Below, one piece after another: positions 1 through 10,896 of a stretch of DNA of 52,743 nt; position 1 is the stretch's first letter, and the number at the start of each line of letters is the position of its first letter. Made by a program: the position numbers and the translations under genes. Source of the DNA: Massilia cavernae (GTDB lineage Bacteria > Pseudomonadota > Gammaproteobacteria > Burkholderiales > Burkholderiaceae_D); the NCBI RefSeq assembly GCF_003590855.1, contig NZ_QYUP01000020.1, positions 1 to 52,743 of the forward strand, read 5' to 3'. Under the pieces are notes generated by a model. It had not been told where the DNA came from and ran no database searches. It saw only the letters and a program-made list of their open reading frames with translations.

Positions 1-233
1 CGCCCGCCGATCATCATCGACAGGTTGACCACGTTAGGCCCGGGCATCACCTGCGCGACCGCCCAGTCCTCGATGAATTCTTCCTGCGTCAGCCACCGCT
101 TGCGTTCGACCAGTTCGCGCTGGACGACCGCGACCACGCCGCCGAAACCTTGCAACGCAAGCAGGGTGAATGAAACGAACAGATCGGTGAGGGAGTGCGG
201 TTGCGGCCGGCTTGCGCTGTCTGGGAAGTTCAT
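1..233 (-). CDS. Chromate transporter ChrA-type, N-terminal part (cut by window edge)
   Basis: The first 77 codons read leftwards off the window edge. Following a short polar leader, the protein reads TDLFVSFTLLALQGFGG, then a QRELVERKRWLT segment and VMPGPNVVNLSMMIGG. These match the amino-terminal hydrophobic helix, the cytoplasmic loop and the PGPNVVN signature of the CHR family, which exports chromate or takes part in chromate/sulfate antiport across the inner membrane. The start used is the ATG at 233; an overlapping reading frame with an ATG at 240 gives no recognisable protein. Whether this is a short paired subunit (about 180-200 aa) or a full bidomain protein (about 400 aa) cannot be told here. 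Confidence 0.8.
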   Translation of the reverse strand, partial: MNFPDSASRPQPHSLTDLFVSFTLLALQGFGGVVAVVQRELVERKRWLTQEEFIEDWAVAQVMPGPNVVNLSMMIGG

Positions 234-273
234 CGCCCATTATCGCGCCTGGCGGCAACCCTTGTCCACGGAC

Positions 274-450
274 CTAGCCGTCGCCGATTCCCTCGATGAC
301 CCTGCCGGTGCCGCCGCAGTTGGCGCAGGGAGTGCCGTCCGGCATGCTACCGGTGCCGCTGCATTTGTCGCAGATGTCTTCGCCTGCGCCGGGTGTACCG
401 GGCTCGGCGTCGTCGCCGGGACCCAGCGGTGGCTCGATGATCGTTGCCAT
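274..450 (-). CDS. Small DnaJ-type CxxCxGxG zinc-finger protein, 58 aa
   Basis: A 58-residue acidic and glycine/proline-rich protein beginning MATIIEPPLGPG. It carries the CDKCSGTG and CANCGGTG motifs 15 residues apart, two halves of a DnaJ-like zinc-binding module. Four cysteines could bind one zinc ion. The start is well supported: the reverse strand has GGAGGAG a few bases before the ATG at 450, whereas the longer open frame upstream overlaps the next gene and lacks these features. Isolated CxxCxGxG peptides occur in many proteobacteria without assigned function. A role as a small chaperone-like or protein-contact module is only inference. It lies upstream of, and is co-oriented with, the chromate transporter, separated by about 40 bp, so they may be co-transcribed. 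Confidence 0.7.
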   Translation of the reverse strand: MATIIEPPLGPGDDAEPGTPGAGEDICDKCSGTGSMPDGTPCANCGGTGRVIEGIGDG

Positions 451-678
451 TCGAATAGCTCCTCCACGCGTCACGGACTGTGCGCATGGCCGGATTCTAT
501 CCCTGGCGACGCCCCGGCCAGCGTCCGTTTCCGCGCGGACCGGATGCGCGATAGATTGAATGCCGAGTAACTTAATAATTACGCGTTCGATGGGAAGCTG
601 ACATTGACTTTGGAGATTGTTCGAGGATACTCCGATAGCGACAAGTTGATCCAGGTCTGATCCTGCGAGGGAATTGCG

Positions 679-909
679 ATGACTCAATATGAAACTGCCG
701 GCGCCGGCAACCTGGCTATCGTCGGACCGCCCTACGAACGCACCGATGCGCGAAGACGAGACATCGTGAACCACGCCATTTCTGTCCAGCAAGCCTGCAA
801 TACCGTCTCGGCCCTCGAATACCTCAAGTCCCACGGCATCGCCCCGCACGTCATCGAACGCGTCCTGCTTGAGCCGGGCCGCCGCCGCCGCACCTCCTGC
901 ATTCTGTAG
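679..909 (+). CDS. Conserved-looking small hypothetical protein, 76 aa
   Basis: A 76-residue ORF preceded by GCGAGGGA about 7 bases before the ATG. The central part, AISVQQACNTVSALEYLKSHG followed by IAPHVIERVLLEP, reads as a compact helical unit. It resembles short uncharacterised Burkholderiales proteins with a 'QQAxxTxSALEYLKxHxI' core; this resemblance is from memory, not a search. There is no signal peptide or membrane segment. The tail is arginine-rich (GRRRRTS). Codon usage is in keeping with a real gene, and it diverges from the zinc-finger gene across a 228-bp spacer. Function unknown. Confidence 0.6.
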   Translation: MTQYETAGAGNLAIVGPPYERTDARRRDIVNHAISVQQACNTVSALEYLKSHGIAPHVIERVLLEPGRRRRTSCIL

Positions 910-1366
910 GTTCATACAACGCGGTCATCTGCGTCGCGTACCGCCTTTATCGTCAACTTGGCCGCGCGTACTTCCTGAATTCCCTGCCAAATGGTTTTCA
1001 CGCCAGGGTCGCCGTCGCCCTTGCGTCAAGAATTCGACTCAACCTTGGAACCCTGGACGTAGCAGGTTGCCGCGCCGGCAAGCCGCTGCGCGCCCTGCTG
1101 GACTTGAGCGATGGGCATGCCGCCAGCGGGAAACCTTTCAAGACCGCGCCAGCCAGGGTGTTGTAAGATGCTTATGATATATTTCCTTGTCGACAATATT
1201 TACACATATGCAATTTGCATACGTTAAGTCATTGATTTCACGCAATGGCATGGATCATGCTCCCTATGCGACATACCAGTCGCCGCATATTTTGGTTTGA
1301 CCTGGGATTGATCAAGGTGTCTGGATTATGGGTTTGTTACGTCGCATCCTAACTAAGGAAAAAATC
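910..1366 (+). other. Intergenic region with a 15-bp palindrome
   Basis: No convincing gene is present. The first 250 bases are GC-rich with one open frame that has no start signal. After about 1165 the composition turns AT-rich, as expected of a promoter. A perfect palindrome TATGCAA-T-TTGCATA lies at 1207-1221, about 145 bp before the PEP-CTERM start, and is a candidate operator. AAGGA at 1355-1359 is the ribosome binding site of the downstream gene. Confidence 0.45.
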
Positions 1367-2152
1367 ATGTTGAAATGTACAACCGTCGGTCTGCTGGTAA
1401 GCTTCACGTTATTGTGTCTCGCGCCACACGCTAGTGCCACCGTCGTCAGCGGCACAAGTTCTTCGTATGGCGAATCGGCCAATCTGACACTTACCCCGCT
1501 CATTGGACTCCCATTCGCAATTGGCAGCGGTCCCGTGCCAACGGCTGGCGGCAGCGCGCCGGCGCCATACAACGACAGCGACAGTGTGGCGCAGATTATC
1601 TCGCTCCCGTTGTCTGCGTTCTTGCAGACGGTTAACGCGTCATCCAATGTGGATGGCGCACCCGGTAGCCGATTTGCAGACGCCGACGCCACCGTCCTGA
1701 ATCTTTCCGCGCTGTTAGGATTGTTGACGGCGCAGGTCGTCCAGTCGACGGCCGCTGTCAGCGGAGATTTTGGCGCCCTTAGCTCGGTCGGAACAAGTAA
1801 CCTGGAAGGTCTGATGGTGAATGGCATGCCGTTTATCGTGGCATCCCCGGCGCCCAATACACCGCTGTTCAGCGCACCCGGGCTCACGGTCACGCTGAAT
1901 GAGCAGATTCATACCGGTGACGGCATCAACTCCCTTGGCTTGGCGGTCAACGCGATTCACATCGCATTTAATAATTTCGCGCATGGCCTGGGTCTCATCA
2001 ACGGCGACATCATTATCTCTCACTCAGAGGCATTGCTGACAGCCATACCGAATAATGATAACGGACAGGTTCCGGAGCCTGGGACTCTATTGCTTCTCGC
2101 CGGCGGCATGATCGGGTTCATGGCAATGGGGCGGAGGCGCCCATTGAAGTAA
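1367..2152 (+). CDS. PEP-CTERM secreted protein, choice-of-anchor P-like, 261 aa
   Basis: A signal peptide (MLKCTTVGLLVSFTLLCLAP, cleavage near HASA) is followed by a serine/threonine/asparagine-rich beta-type body. The protein ends in VPEPGTLLLLAGGMIGF then GRRRP, which is a textbook PEP-CTERM sorting signal: VPEP motif, transmembrane helix, basic tail. Such proteins are cleaved by an exosortase and released or anchored, usually linked to exopolysaccharide and biofilm. The body ends in a segment (LTVTLNEQ, then VNAIHIAFN, then GDIIISHSEA) resembling the 'choice-of-anchor P' family. The start was moved to the ATG at 1367, because AAGGA stands just upstream and it opens directly on the signal peptide; the longer frame from 1328 adds 13 unlikely residues. 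No exosortase is in this window. Confidence 0.85.
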   Translation: MLKCTTVGLLVSFTLLCLAPHASATVVSGTSSSYGESANLTLTPLIGLPFAIGSGPVPTAGGSAPAPYNDSDSVAQIISLPLSAFLQTVNASSNVDGAPGSRFADADATVLNLSALLGLLTAQVVQSTAAVSGDFGALSSVGTSNLEGLMVNGMPFIVASPAPNTPLFSAPGLTVTLNEQIHTGDGINSLGLAVNAIHIAFNNFAHGLGLINGDIIISHSEALLTAIPNNDNGQVPEPGTLLLLAGGMIGFMAMGRRRPLK

Positions 2153-2195
2153 TTCTTGACATGAACTCCGCATCGCGCGGCCGCCATCAGCAAAG

Positions 2196-2219
2196 AGCCC
2201 CGAAACTACGGGGCTTTTT
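2196..2219 (+). terminator. Rho-independent terminator after the PEP-CTERM gene
   Basis: A perfect 7-bp stem AGCCCCG/CGGGGCT with a 6-nt loop is followed by a T run, 44 bases past the stop codon. Confidence 0.85.
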
Positions 2220-2517
2220 CGCGGGGTCCGGCGTTACGGCGCTATCGTCCAGCGGGCTGACCTTGCCCGCAGCGTGGATGACGGTCGCATTGGCGAAGCA
2301 GCCATGACCCTGACGTGCCGTCACTGCAGAATTTTTGACGACGATTACGCGCATTGCATAGCGAAGTTTCACGTGCCGCTCCAAATCCCCAATAGATTGT
2401 CCAGATAATGTTTCCCATGGTGCAAATAGTGTATATTTAGCGTCGAATCATTAAGTGATGGTTAATAAACTGCCTCCGAAAGCGATGCACACGTTATGAA
2501 CACAGCTGCAATGACCG

Positions 2518-2540
2518 ATCAAGGCCGGCACGGCCTTGAT
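2518..2540. repeat. 10-bp perfect hairpin in a 588-bp gene-free spacer
   Basis: ATCAAGGCCG and CGGCCTTGAT form a perfect 10-bp inverted repeat around a GCA loop. No T tract follows, so it is not an obvious terminator. It sits about 200 bp before the MHYT kinase gene, in the spacer 2153-2740, where otherwise only the terminator and an unsupported 55-codon frame at 2496 were seen. It could be an operator or an mRNA structure. Confidence 0.4.
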
Positions 2541-2740
2541 GACGCCACCTTTTCTTCCGCTCACGCGATATACCCAATCGCGGCGGTGCACGCCATAAAA
2601 CGCCATTTATCCTCGGCCAGTCTTTGCGCAGGCCACCGCCAGCCTCGCCCCTCGCAAAACTGAGGCACTCATCTCAACGGAACGCGGAACCGGCCATGTG
2701 CCGGTCTCATTTCCGTATTTAAAACCAGCGGAAGCTTGAA

Positions 2741-5596
<2,856 letters not shown>

Positions 5597-5657
5597 CGTC
5601 CGCCCCGCCTCGTTTCACTCCTCGTCCTGACGAACGAGGTTTCTCGGAGCAAATCTG

Positions 5658-6575
5658 ATGAAAATACTGATTGCTGAAGATGATGCCAGTTCGCGCCTCG
5701 TGCTGGGCGCAACGCTCAGGAAATTGGGACACGCGGTGACGGCCGTTGCCGATGGCCGCAGCGCCTTGGCAGCCTGGCAACAGGGCGAGCATGTCCTGCT
5801 TATCTCGGACTGGATGATGCCCGATATGGATGGGTTGGAATTATGCCGCATGGTCCGCGCCGCACCCCGCCTGCAATACACCTACATCATCCTGCTCACG
5901 GCTCGCTCCGGCAAAGGCAGTTACCTTGAAGGCATGGGCGCGGGCGCCGACGACCTGATCACCAAACCCTTCGACGCAGAGCATCTCGCCGCGCGCCTGC
6001 ATGTCGCGCAACGCATCCTGGCGCTGCACGAAACGCTGCGCTTCCAGGCCATGCATGACCACCTGACCGGTTTGTGGAATCGGGGCATGATCATGGGTAC
6101 TTTGCAGGAGGAGTTGGCGCGGGCCGCGCGTGACGGAAGCTGCATCGGCGTGATCCTGGCAGACCTCGACCATTTCAAGCGGATTAATGACACGTATGGA
6201 CATCTGTCAGGCGACACCGTGCTGCAGGAAACAGCACGCCGGATGCATCACGCGCTGCGCACTTATGACAGGATTGGGCGCTATGGCGGCGAGGAGTTCC
6301 TGATCATCGCGTCGGGCGGCGAGCGGTCCGACGTCCATTCGGTAGCCGAAAGAATTCGCGACCGCGTCGCTGAAACACCTGTACAGACAGCAGCCGGCGC
6401 AATCATTGTGACTGTCAGCCTGGGCTTGGCGATCACGCGCATGGGCGGGCGCGACGATGCCGTTACGGTCATCGCGGCGGCGGATGCGGCGCTTTACTGC
6501 GCCAAGAAAGAGCGCAACCGTGTGCACGTCGCGGAGCGGGAAGGTCCGGGCTTGCCGGAGCCCCCCTGGCAATGA
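5658..6575 (+). CDS. PleD-like response regulator with GGDEF diguanylate cyclase, 305 aa
   Basis: An N-terminal receiver domain (LIAEDDASSR, phosphoacceptor in ISDWMMPDMDG, conserved Lys in ITKPFD) is joined to a GGDEF domain. The catalytic loop reads YGGEEF, an active variant. The upstream metal-binding stretch is ILADLDHFKRINDTYGH. RTYD lies exactly five residues before GGEEF and matches the RxxD inhibitory I-site. It should therefore make c-di-GMP from two GTP when its receiver is phosphorylated, with product inhibition. It is 61 bp downstream of, and co-oriented with, the MHYT hybrid kinase, its likely phosphodonor. Confidence 0.92.
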   Translation: MKILIAEDDASSRLVLGATLRKLGHAVTAVADGRSALAAWQQGEHVLLISDWMMPDMDGLELCRMVRAAPRLQYTYIILLTARSGKGSYLEGMGAGADDLITKPFDAEHLAARLHVAQRILALHETLRFQAMHDHLTGLWNRGMIMGTLQEELARAARDGSCIGVILADLDHFKRINDTYGHLSGDTVLQETARRMHHALRTYDRIGRYGGEEFLIIASGGERSDVHSVAERIRDRVAETPVQTAAGAIIVTVSLGLAITRMGGRDDAVTVIAAADAALYCAKKERNRVHVAEREGPGLPEPPWQ

Positions 6576-6576
6576 T

Positions 6577-7319
6577 TCATTCGTCCTCCTGAGTGCAGGC
6601 AAATGGTCCCAGTACCGGGAACAGCTCTGCCTGGGGTGTTGCTGGGATAGTGAAACGGCAGCGTGGGTGTGCGTCGCCGTCAAGCACCACGACGGTGGCC
6701 GGGTAGTCGATCTCAGGTATGAAGACTAGTCCGCGCAATGCGACTTCCTGTTCCGCAATACTGCCATCCACACGAACGCGGGTGCCGATGGCAAGTGGCT
6801 TGCCAAATTCATCCGTCAGGATCAGTGTCGCGCTTTGGTTTTTTCGTGCGCTGAACTTCACAAGACTGCCCGACCTGGGATCCGGATCAAGCGATTTCTG
6901 TGCCATATCCAGTGATATCGACAAGGGTAGTCCGGCATCGTCCAGGGAAACGGTATTGACCTCGTACGGGATCAGGCGTGGAATGAAGCCGACACCATCT
7001 GTGCCTGTCTGGCCGACCTTGACATGATTGGCGTAGATATCGATCGCCTGGCTGACGGGCACCTCGACCATGGCGAAACTTCGGTCCAGCCTGCGCGTTG
7101 CCCGGGCATGGCCGCCGAGCAGGGCAATGCCGCCGCGTGCCGCCAGTTGCAGGTTGGCCTGGCCATTCACGCGATTGGCATTCAGCATGAATTCGCCGCG
7201 GGTGCCCAGGTAAGCGGCGCCGATATCCTCGCCGCCATGATCGAACACGGCCTTGCGTGCCCGGTAGCGCCAGCCGCCCTGGCGCAGTGCCGCAGGGCTG
7301 GCCCGTTTTCGATATCAAA
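6577..7319 (-). pseudogene. Fimbrial outer-membrane usher remnant (C-terminal part, frameshifted)
   Basis: From 7248 down to 6577 the reverse strand reads the last part of a chaperone-usher FimD/PapC-type usher. It shows SFAMVEVPVSQAIDIYANHV, then IPRLIPYEVNTVSLD, a plug/CTD-like FGKPLAIGTRVRVDG, and the terminal ELFPVLGPFACTQ typical of ushers for spore-coat-U (archaic) pili. Upstream homology goes on (RQGGWRYRARKAVFD) but is interrupted at 7280-7295 by two near-identical 8-bp units (TGGCGCAG, TGCCGCAG) that change frame. Removing one restores PALRQGGWRYR. Beyond FDIENG (about 7319) homology stops. A full usher is about 800 aa, so more than 70% is missing, and no chaperone or pilin gene is nearby. 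It is a decayed remnant. Confidence 0.75.
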
Positions 7320-7363
7320 AAATCATCGAATGCGGCCATGCATGAGCACCTTCGAACGCGCGG

Positions 7364-7372
7364 TTATACACA
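7364..7372 (+). other. Lone DnaA-box-like site TTATACACA
   Basis: TTATACACA matches the DnaA-box consensus TTATNCACA. It stands about 60 bp before the repeat element copy described next, in the AT-rich spacer 7320-7727 that has no gene. Confidence 0.35.
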
Positions 7373-7429
7373 AAAATTCCTTGAATAAATTTTCAAATTC
7401 TTTTTTCGCGGCTCCCGGCTTGACTTCGC

Positions 7430-7561
7430 AAGTGCTTGATTTATATAGGCTTTGAAGGATGCCTGTGGAATGTGCATTTTGTTGGAAGCCGCATCAGTAT
7501 TGGCTTCCGGGGTGTCAAGGGGGTGTTTTCCACAAAGTTATACACAGCGAATGTGGATATC
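7430..7561 (+). repeat. Diverged intergenic repeat, copy 1, with three DnaA-box-like sites
   Basis: This 132-bp segment aligns with 10897-11028, with two single-base indels and about two thirds of positions identical by hand. It holds TTTTCCACA (7526-7534), TTATACACA (7538-7546) and, inverted, TGTGGATAT (7552-7560). The start-to-start spacings, 12 and 14 bp, are the same as in copy 2. Shared blocks outside the boxes include AAGTGYTTGATTT, CCGCAT and GTCAAG. It lies in the spacer upstream of the UvrD-like helicase. Role unknown; DnaA binding is an inference from the motif. Confidence 0.6.
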
Positions 7562-7683
7562 TGAAAAAGTGCTTTAGTTTCGGCTACTTAGCGGCGAAAA
7601 CGCTTGCCGGCCGGATATTCGCCATGTGAATGCCGTGCGTGCGCGACAAATAACTGGCGTATCGCTGGGAAATCTTCTTGCGC

Positions 7684-7712
7684 TTCACAACTGGATAAAT
7701 GTACAGTTGTAT
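7684..7712 (+). promoter_or_regulatory. Candidate sigma70 promoter with LexA (SOS) box for the UvrD-like helicase
   Basis: CTGGATAAATGTACAG at 7691-7706 has the CTG-N10-CAG form of the LexA box and matches 13 of 16 positions of CTGTATATATATACAG. It fills the 17-bp spacer between a -35-like TTCACA (7684-7689) and a weak -10-like TTGTAT (7707-7712), the classic place for LexA repression. The helicase start codon is 22 bp past the box. uvrD is an SOS gene in E. coli, which fits. Confidence 0.55.
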
Positions 7713-7727
7713 CAATTCCCTGTTTGA

Positions 7728-9821
7728 ATGCTCCAGATGCATGCAGTTGCCGAAAAAACCGTCCCCGAAGATCCATACGCCAGCCTGAACCCGGAGCAGC
7801 GCGCCGCCGTCGAGCACGATGTGGGCGAAGCCAACCCGCGCCCGCTGCTGGTGATCGCCGGCGCCGGGTCGGGCAAGACCAGCACCCTGGCACACCGGGT
7901 CGCGCGCCTGATCCAGGCCGGGGCCGACCCGCAGCGCATCCTGCTGCTGACGTTCTCGCGCCGCGCGGCGGTGGAGATGACCAACCGCGCCGGCAGCGTC
8001 CTGCAGCGCGTGATGAAGCTGCGCAGCAGCCAGGCGCCGACCACGCTGCCGTGGGCCGGCACCTTCCACAGCATCGGCGCGCGCCTGCTGCGCGACTACG
8101 CGGGCCGGATCGGCCTGGACGATTCGTTCACCATCCACGACCGCGGCGACTCGGAAGACCTGATGGGCCTCGTGCGCCACGAGATCGGCCTGACCCAGTC
8201 CGCCAAACGTTTTCCGCTGAAGGGCACCTGCCTGTCGATCTATTCGCGCGTGGTCAACAGCCGCGAGCCGCTGCAGGACGTTTTGCAAAGCACCTTCCCG
8301 TGGTGCAGCGAGTGGGAACAGGAACTCAAGACCCTGTTCGGCGCCTACGTCGACGCCAAGCAGGAGCAGAACGTGCTCGATTACGACGACCTGCTGCTGT
8401 TCTGGTCCGAGATGGCGTCCGACCCCGAACTGGGCTCGGAGATCGGTTCGCTGTTCGACTACGTGCTGGTGGACGAATACCAGGACACCAACCGCCTGCA
8501 GGCGTCGATCATCACCGGCATGAAGCCGGACGGGAAGGGCGTGATGGTAGTGGGCGACGACGCCCAGTCGATCTACTCCTTCCGCGGCGCCACCGTGCGC
8601 AACATCCTCGACTTCCCGCAGCAGTTCTCGCAGCCCGCGCACATGATCACGCTGGAGCGCAACTACCGCTCGACCCAGCCGATCCTCGACGCCTCCAACG
8701 CGGTGATTGCGGCGGCGCTGGAACGCCACGCCAAGACGCTGTGGACCGACAAGGCGTCCACAGCGAAGCCGCAGCTGGTGCTGATTCCCGACGAGGCGGA
8801 GCAGGCGCGCTGGGTGTGCAACCGCATCCTGGAGCACCGCGAGGCGGGCATGCCGCTGATTTCGCAGGCGGTGCTGTTCCGCGCCGCCAGCCACAGCGCA
8901 GCGCTGGAACTGGAGCTGATGCGCCGGAACATCCCCTTCGTCAAATTCGGCGGCCTGAAGTTCCTCGAGGCCTCGCACATCAAGGACGTGCTGGCGGTGC
9001 TGCGCTTTGCCCAGAACCCGAGCGGCCGCATGGCGGGCTTCCGCGTGGCCCAGCTGATACCGGGCATCGGTCCGGCCACGGCCAGCCGCCTGCTCGATTC
9101 GCTGGCGGAAGCCGCCGAGCCTGTGCTGGCGCTGGAAGCCTTTGCGCCGCCATCCAGGGCGGGCGGCGAGTGGCAGGAGTTCGTGGCGCTGTACCGCGCG
9201 CTGCGCACGCCCGGCCTGCGCTGGCCGGCGGATATCGGGCTGGTGAAGAACTGGTACCTGCCGCAGCTCGAACGCATGCACGACGACGCCCAGGTGCGCG
9301 CGGCCGATGTCGAACAGCTGGCGCAGCTGGCGGGCGGCTACGACTCGCGCGAGACCTTCCTTGCCGAGATCACGCTCGACCCGCCGGAAGCGACCAGCGA
9401 CCGCGCCGGACCGCCCAATCTCGACGAAGACTACGTGATCCTGTCGACCATCCATTCGTCCAAAGGGCAGGAGTGGAAGTCTGTGCACGTGCTGAACGTG
9501 GTGGACGGCTGCATTCCGTCGGACATGAGCACCGGCAGCGCGGGCGAAATCGAGGAGGAGCGGCGGCTGCTTTACGTGGCCATGACGCGCGCGAAGGAGC
9601 ATCTGCACCTGGTAGTGCCGAACCGCTTCTTCATCAAGCAGCAGGCGCAGATGGGCGACCGCCATGTGTATGCGGCGCGCACGCGCTTCGTCAGCCCGGC
9701 GATGCTGAAGCACTTCGAGGAATGCGTATGGCTGACGGCTGACCAGGCGCATAGCAAAAAGCCGATGCCGGACAGCGTGAGGATGATGGTGCGCGAGCGG
9801 GCTAGGAATGCGTGGAAGTAG
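7728..9821 (+). CDS. UvrD/Rep-family ATP-dependent DNA helicase, 697 aa
   Basis: Superfamily 1A 3'-5' DNA helicase. In order it has a Q-motif (LNPEQRAAVEHD), Walker A (GAGSGKTSTLAHR, residues 45-51 for the loop), the Ia block (LLLTFSRRAAVEM), Walker B (VLVDEYQDTN), motif III (GDDAQSIYSFRGA), motif IV (LERNYRST), motif V (STIHSSKGQEW) and motif VI (LLYVAMTRAKEHL). It unwinds DNA in excision repair, mismatch repair or fork processing. It is slightly shorter than E. coli UvrD (720 aa) and lacks UvrD's extended tail, so it may be a family paralogue rather than UvrD itself. The start is uncertain: ATGs at 7728 and 7737 are both in frame and no clear ribosome site is visible. It is convergent with the response regulator gene. 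Confidence 0.9.
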   Translation: MLQMHAVAEKTVPEDPYASLNPEQRAAVEHDVGEANPRPLLVIAGAGSGKTSTLAHRVARLIQAGADPQRILLLTFSRRAAVEMTNRAGSVLQRVMKLRSSQAPTTLPWAGTFHSIGARLLRDYAGRIGLDDSFTIHDRGDSEDLMGLVRHEIGLTQSAKRFPLKGTCLSIYSRVVNSREPLQDVLQSTFPWCSEWEQELKTLFGAYVDAKQEQNVLDYDDLLLFWSEMASDPELGSEIGSLFDYVLVDEYQDTNRLQASIITGMKPDGKGVMVVGDDAQSIYSFRGATVRNILDFPQQFSQPAHMITLERNYRSTQPILDASNAVIAAALERHAKTLWTDKASTAKPQLVLIPDEAEQARWVCNRILEHREAGMPLISQAVLFRAASHSAALELELMRRNIPFVKFGGLKFLEASHIKDVLAVLRFAQNPSGRMAGFRVAQLIPGIGPATASRLLDSLAEAAEPVLALEAFAPPSRAGGEWQEFVALYRALRTPGLRWPADIGLVKNWYLPQLERMHDDAQVRAADVEQLAQLAGGYDSRETFLAEITLDPPEATSDRAGPPNLDEDYVILSTIHSSKGQEWKSVHVLNVVDGCIPSDMSTGSAGEIEEERRLLYVAMTRAKEHLHLVVPNRFFIKQQAQMGDRHVYAARTRFVSPAMLKHFEECVWLTADQAHSKKPMPDSVRMMVRERARNAWK

Positions 9822-9859
9822 GGTGTTGGCTAGAGCACGTCGTTCGCGGGAAGTCGTTT

Positions 9860-9872
9860 CCGGCAATGCCGG
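9860..9872. other. Small hairpin between convergent genes
   Basis: CCGGC-AAT-GCCGG forms a 5-bp stem between the helicase stop and the regulator stop. It lacks a T run in the + direction, so a terminator role is weak. Confidence 0.25.
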
Positions 9873-9882
9873 GACCGACGGA

Positions 9883-10758
9883 TCAGGCGTTCGTGGTCCG
9901 TTCGGTGGCAACTGCCACGTACTGGTAAATCCCGCCCTTCGTGTCCTTGAACGCCAAGGAGGCGCAACGAAGGTGAACAGGCTCACCCCCTGCGCCATTG
10001 ATGTCGACATCACCAGCCCAGCCCCCGCCGCGAACCAGCGCGCTGCGCACCTCATGCGCCAACTCCTCGCTGAACTCGGGTGGACGAAGCGTACCGGCAG
10101 CTTTGCCGACTACCGCGTCGCGGACCACGCCAAGCACCCTGCAGAAGCGCTCGTTGGCGTCGGTGACGACCCCGTCGCCATCGAGCGTCAGCACCAGTGC
10201 CAGCGGATTGAGCGCGGCCTGCACGTTGCGCGCCCGCGCCAGCTCGGTGCCGAGCGCATCGCGCGCGGCTTTGGAGGCGGACAGGGTGGAGTAGGCGCGC
10301 AGCGAAGCGATCACCGTGGTGAACAGCTTGCGGGTGGTGAGGTCTGCCTTGCACCAGTAATCGTTGATGTCGTAGTCGACGATGACGCCATGCTCGTAGG
10401 CCTGGCCCGGCTGGCCGGTGCGCAAGACGATGCGAACCAGGTCGTTGTGCAGCTCTTCGCGCACCTGGCGCGCGACGCGCAGGCCGGCGTCGTCGGTTTC
10501 CATGATCACATCGAGCAGCATCATCGCGATGTCGGGCGTATCGCGCAGGATGGCGAGGGCTTCCTTGCCGCTATAGGCGTGCAGGAAACTCAGGCGGCGG
10601 CCCTGGAAGCTGGCGGCGCTGAGTGCGAATTTGGTGACGACGTGGACATCGACATCGTCGTCGACGATCAGGATGCGCCAGGGCGCCGGTTCCGCCTGAG
10701 GGGCGGCCTCGGCAGGGTCATCCTCTTCAAGGATCAGTTCATGGTCGGGCGATGGCAT
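9883..10758 (-). CDS. Response regulator, REC plus PAS domain, no output domain, 291 aa
   Basis: Following a 28-residue acidic leader, a receiver domain runs from RILIVDDDVDVHVVTK through the phosphoacceptor block MMLLDVIMETDDAG to YDINDYWCKADLT. The 'LRTGQPGQAYE' stretch is characteristic of the receivers usually joined to DUF3369 and HD-GYP or GGDEF modules. Here a helical linker leads instead to a PAS domain (LVLTLDGDGVVTDANERFC, then KDTKGGIYQYVAVATE) and the protein ends. It has no DNA-binding, kinase or cyclase part, so it probably acts by protein-protein contact or ligand sensing. The upstream spacer 10759-11041 (283 bp) contains copy 2 of the DnaA-box repeat. No partner kinase is adjacent. 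Confidence 0.85.
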   Translation of the reverse strand: MPSPDHELILEEDDPAEAAPQAEPAPWRILIVDDDVDVHVVTKFALSAASFQGRRLSFLHAYSGKEALAILRDTPDIAMMLLDVIMETDDAGLRVARQVREELHNDLVRIVLRTGQPGQAYEHGVIVDYDINDYWCKADLTTRKLFTTVIASLRAYSTLSASKAARDALGTELARARNVQAALNPLALVLTLDGDGVVTDANERFCRVLGVVRDAVVGKAAGTLRPPEFSEELAHEVRSALVRGGGWAGDVDINGAGGEPVHLRCASLAFKDTKGGIYQYVAVATERTTNA

Positions 10759-10896
10759 GCGGCAACAGTAGGGCTTCGCGGGGCATTTGTCAAAAAATTT
10801 TGCCTTTGCCTTTGCCTGTTGTCAGTTATCCCCCGCTGGCCCGTTTTGTAGGAATTTGCCTCATCAATACTTTGACGCGCAGCAGCATGATCGCCT

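Noticed and set aside
869..1177. 102-aa open frame on the + strand
   Set aside because: It has no ribosome site, overlaps the 76-aa gene, and its residues are those of a GC-rich shadow frame.
2187..2384. 65-aa open frame on the - strand
   Set aside because: Its 3' end runs through the terminator at 2196-2219 and it lacks a start signal.
2496..2663. 55-codon frame containing the hairpin
   Set aside because: No ribosome binding site and no recognisable protein pattern.
7584..10055. 823-aa open frame antisense to the helicase
   Set aside because: Composition is rich in Arg, His and Ala as in typical antisense shadows of high-GC genes; the + strand has all helicase motifs.
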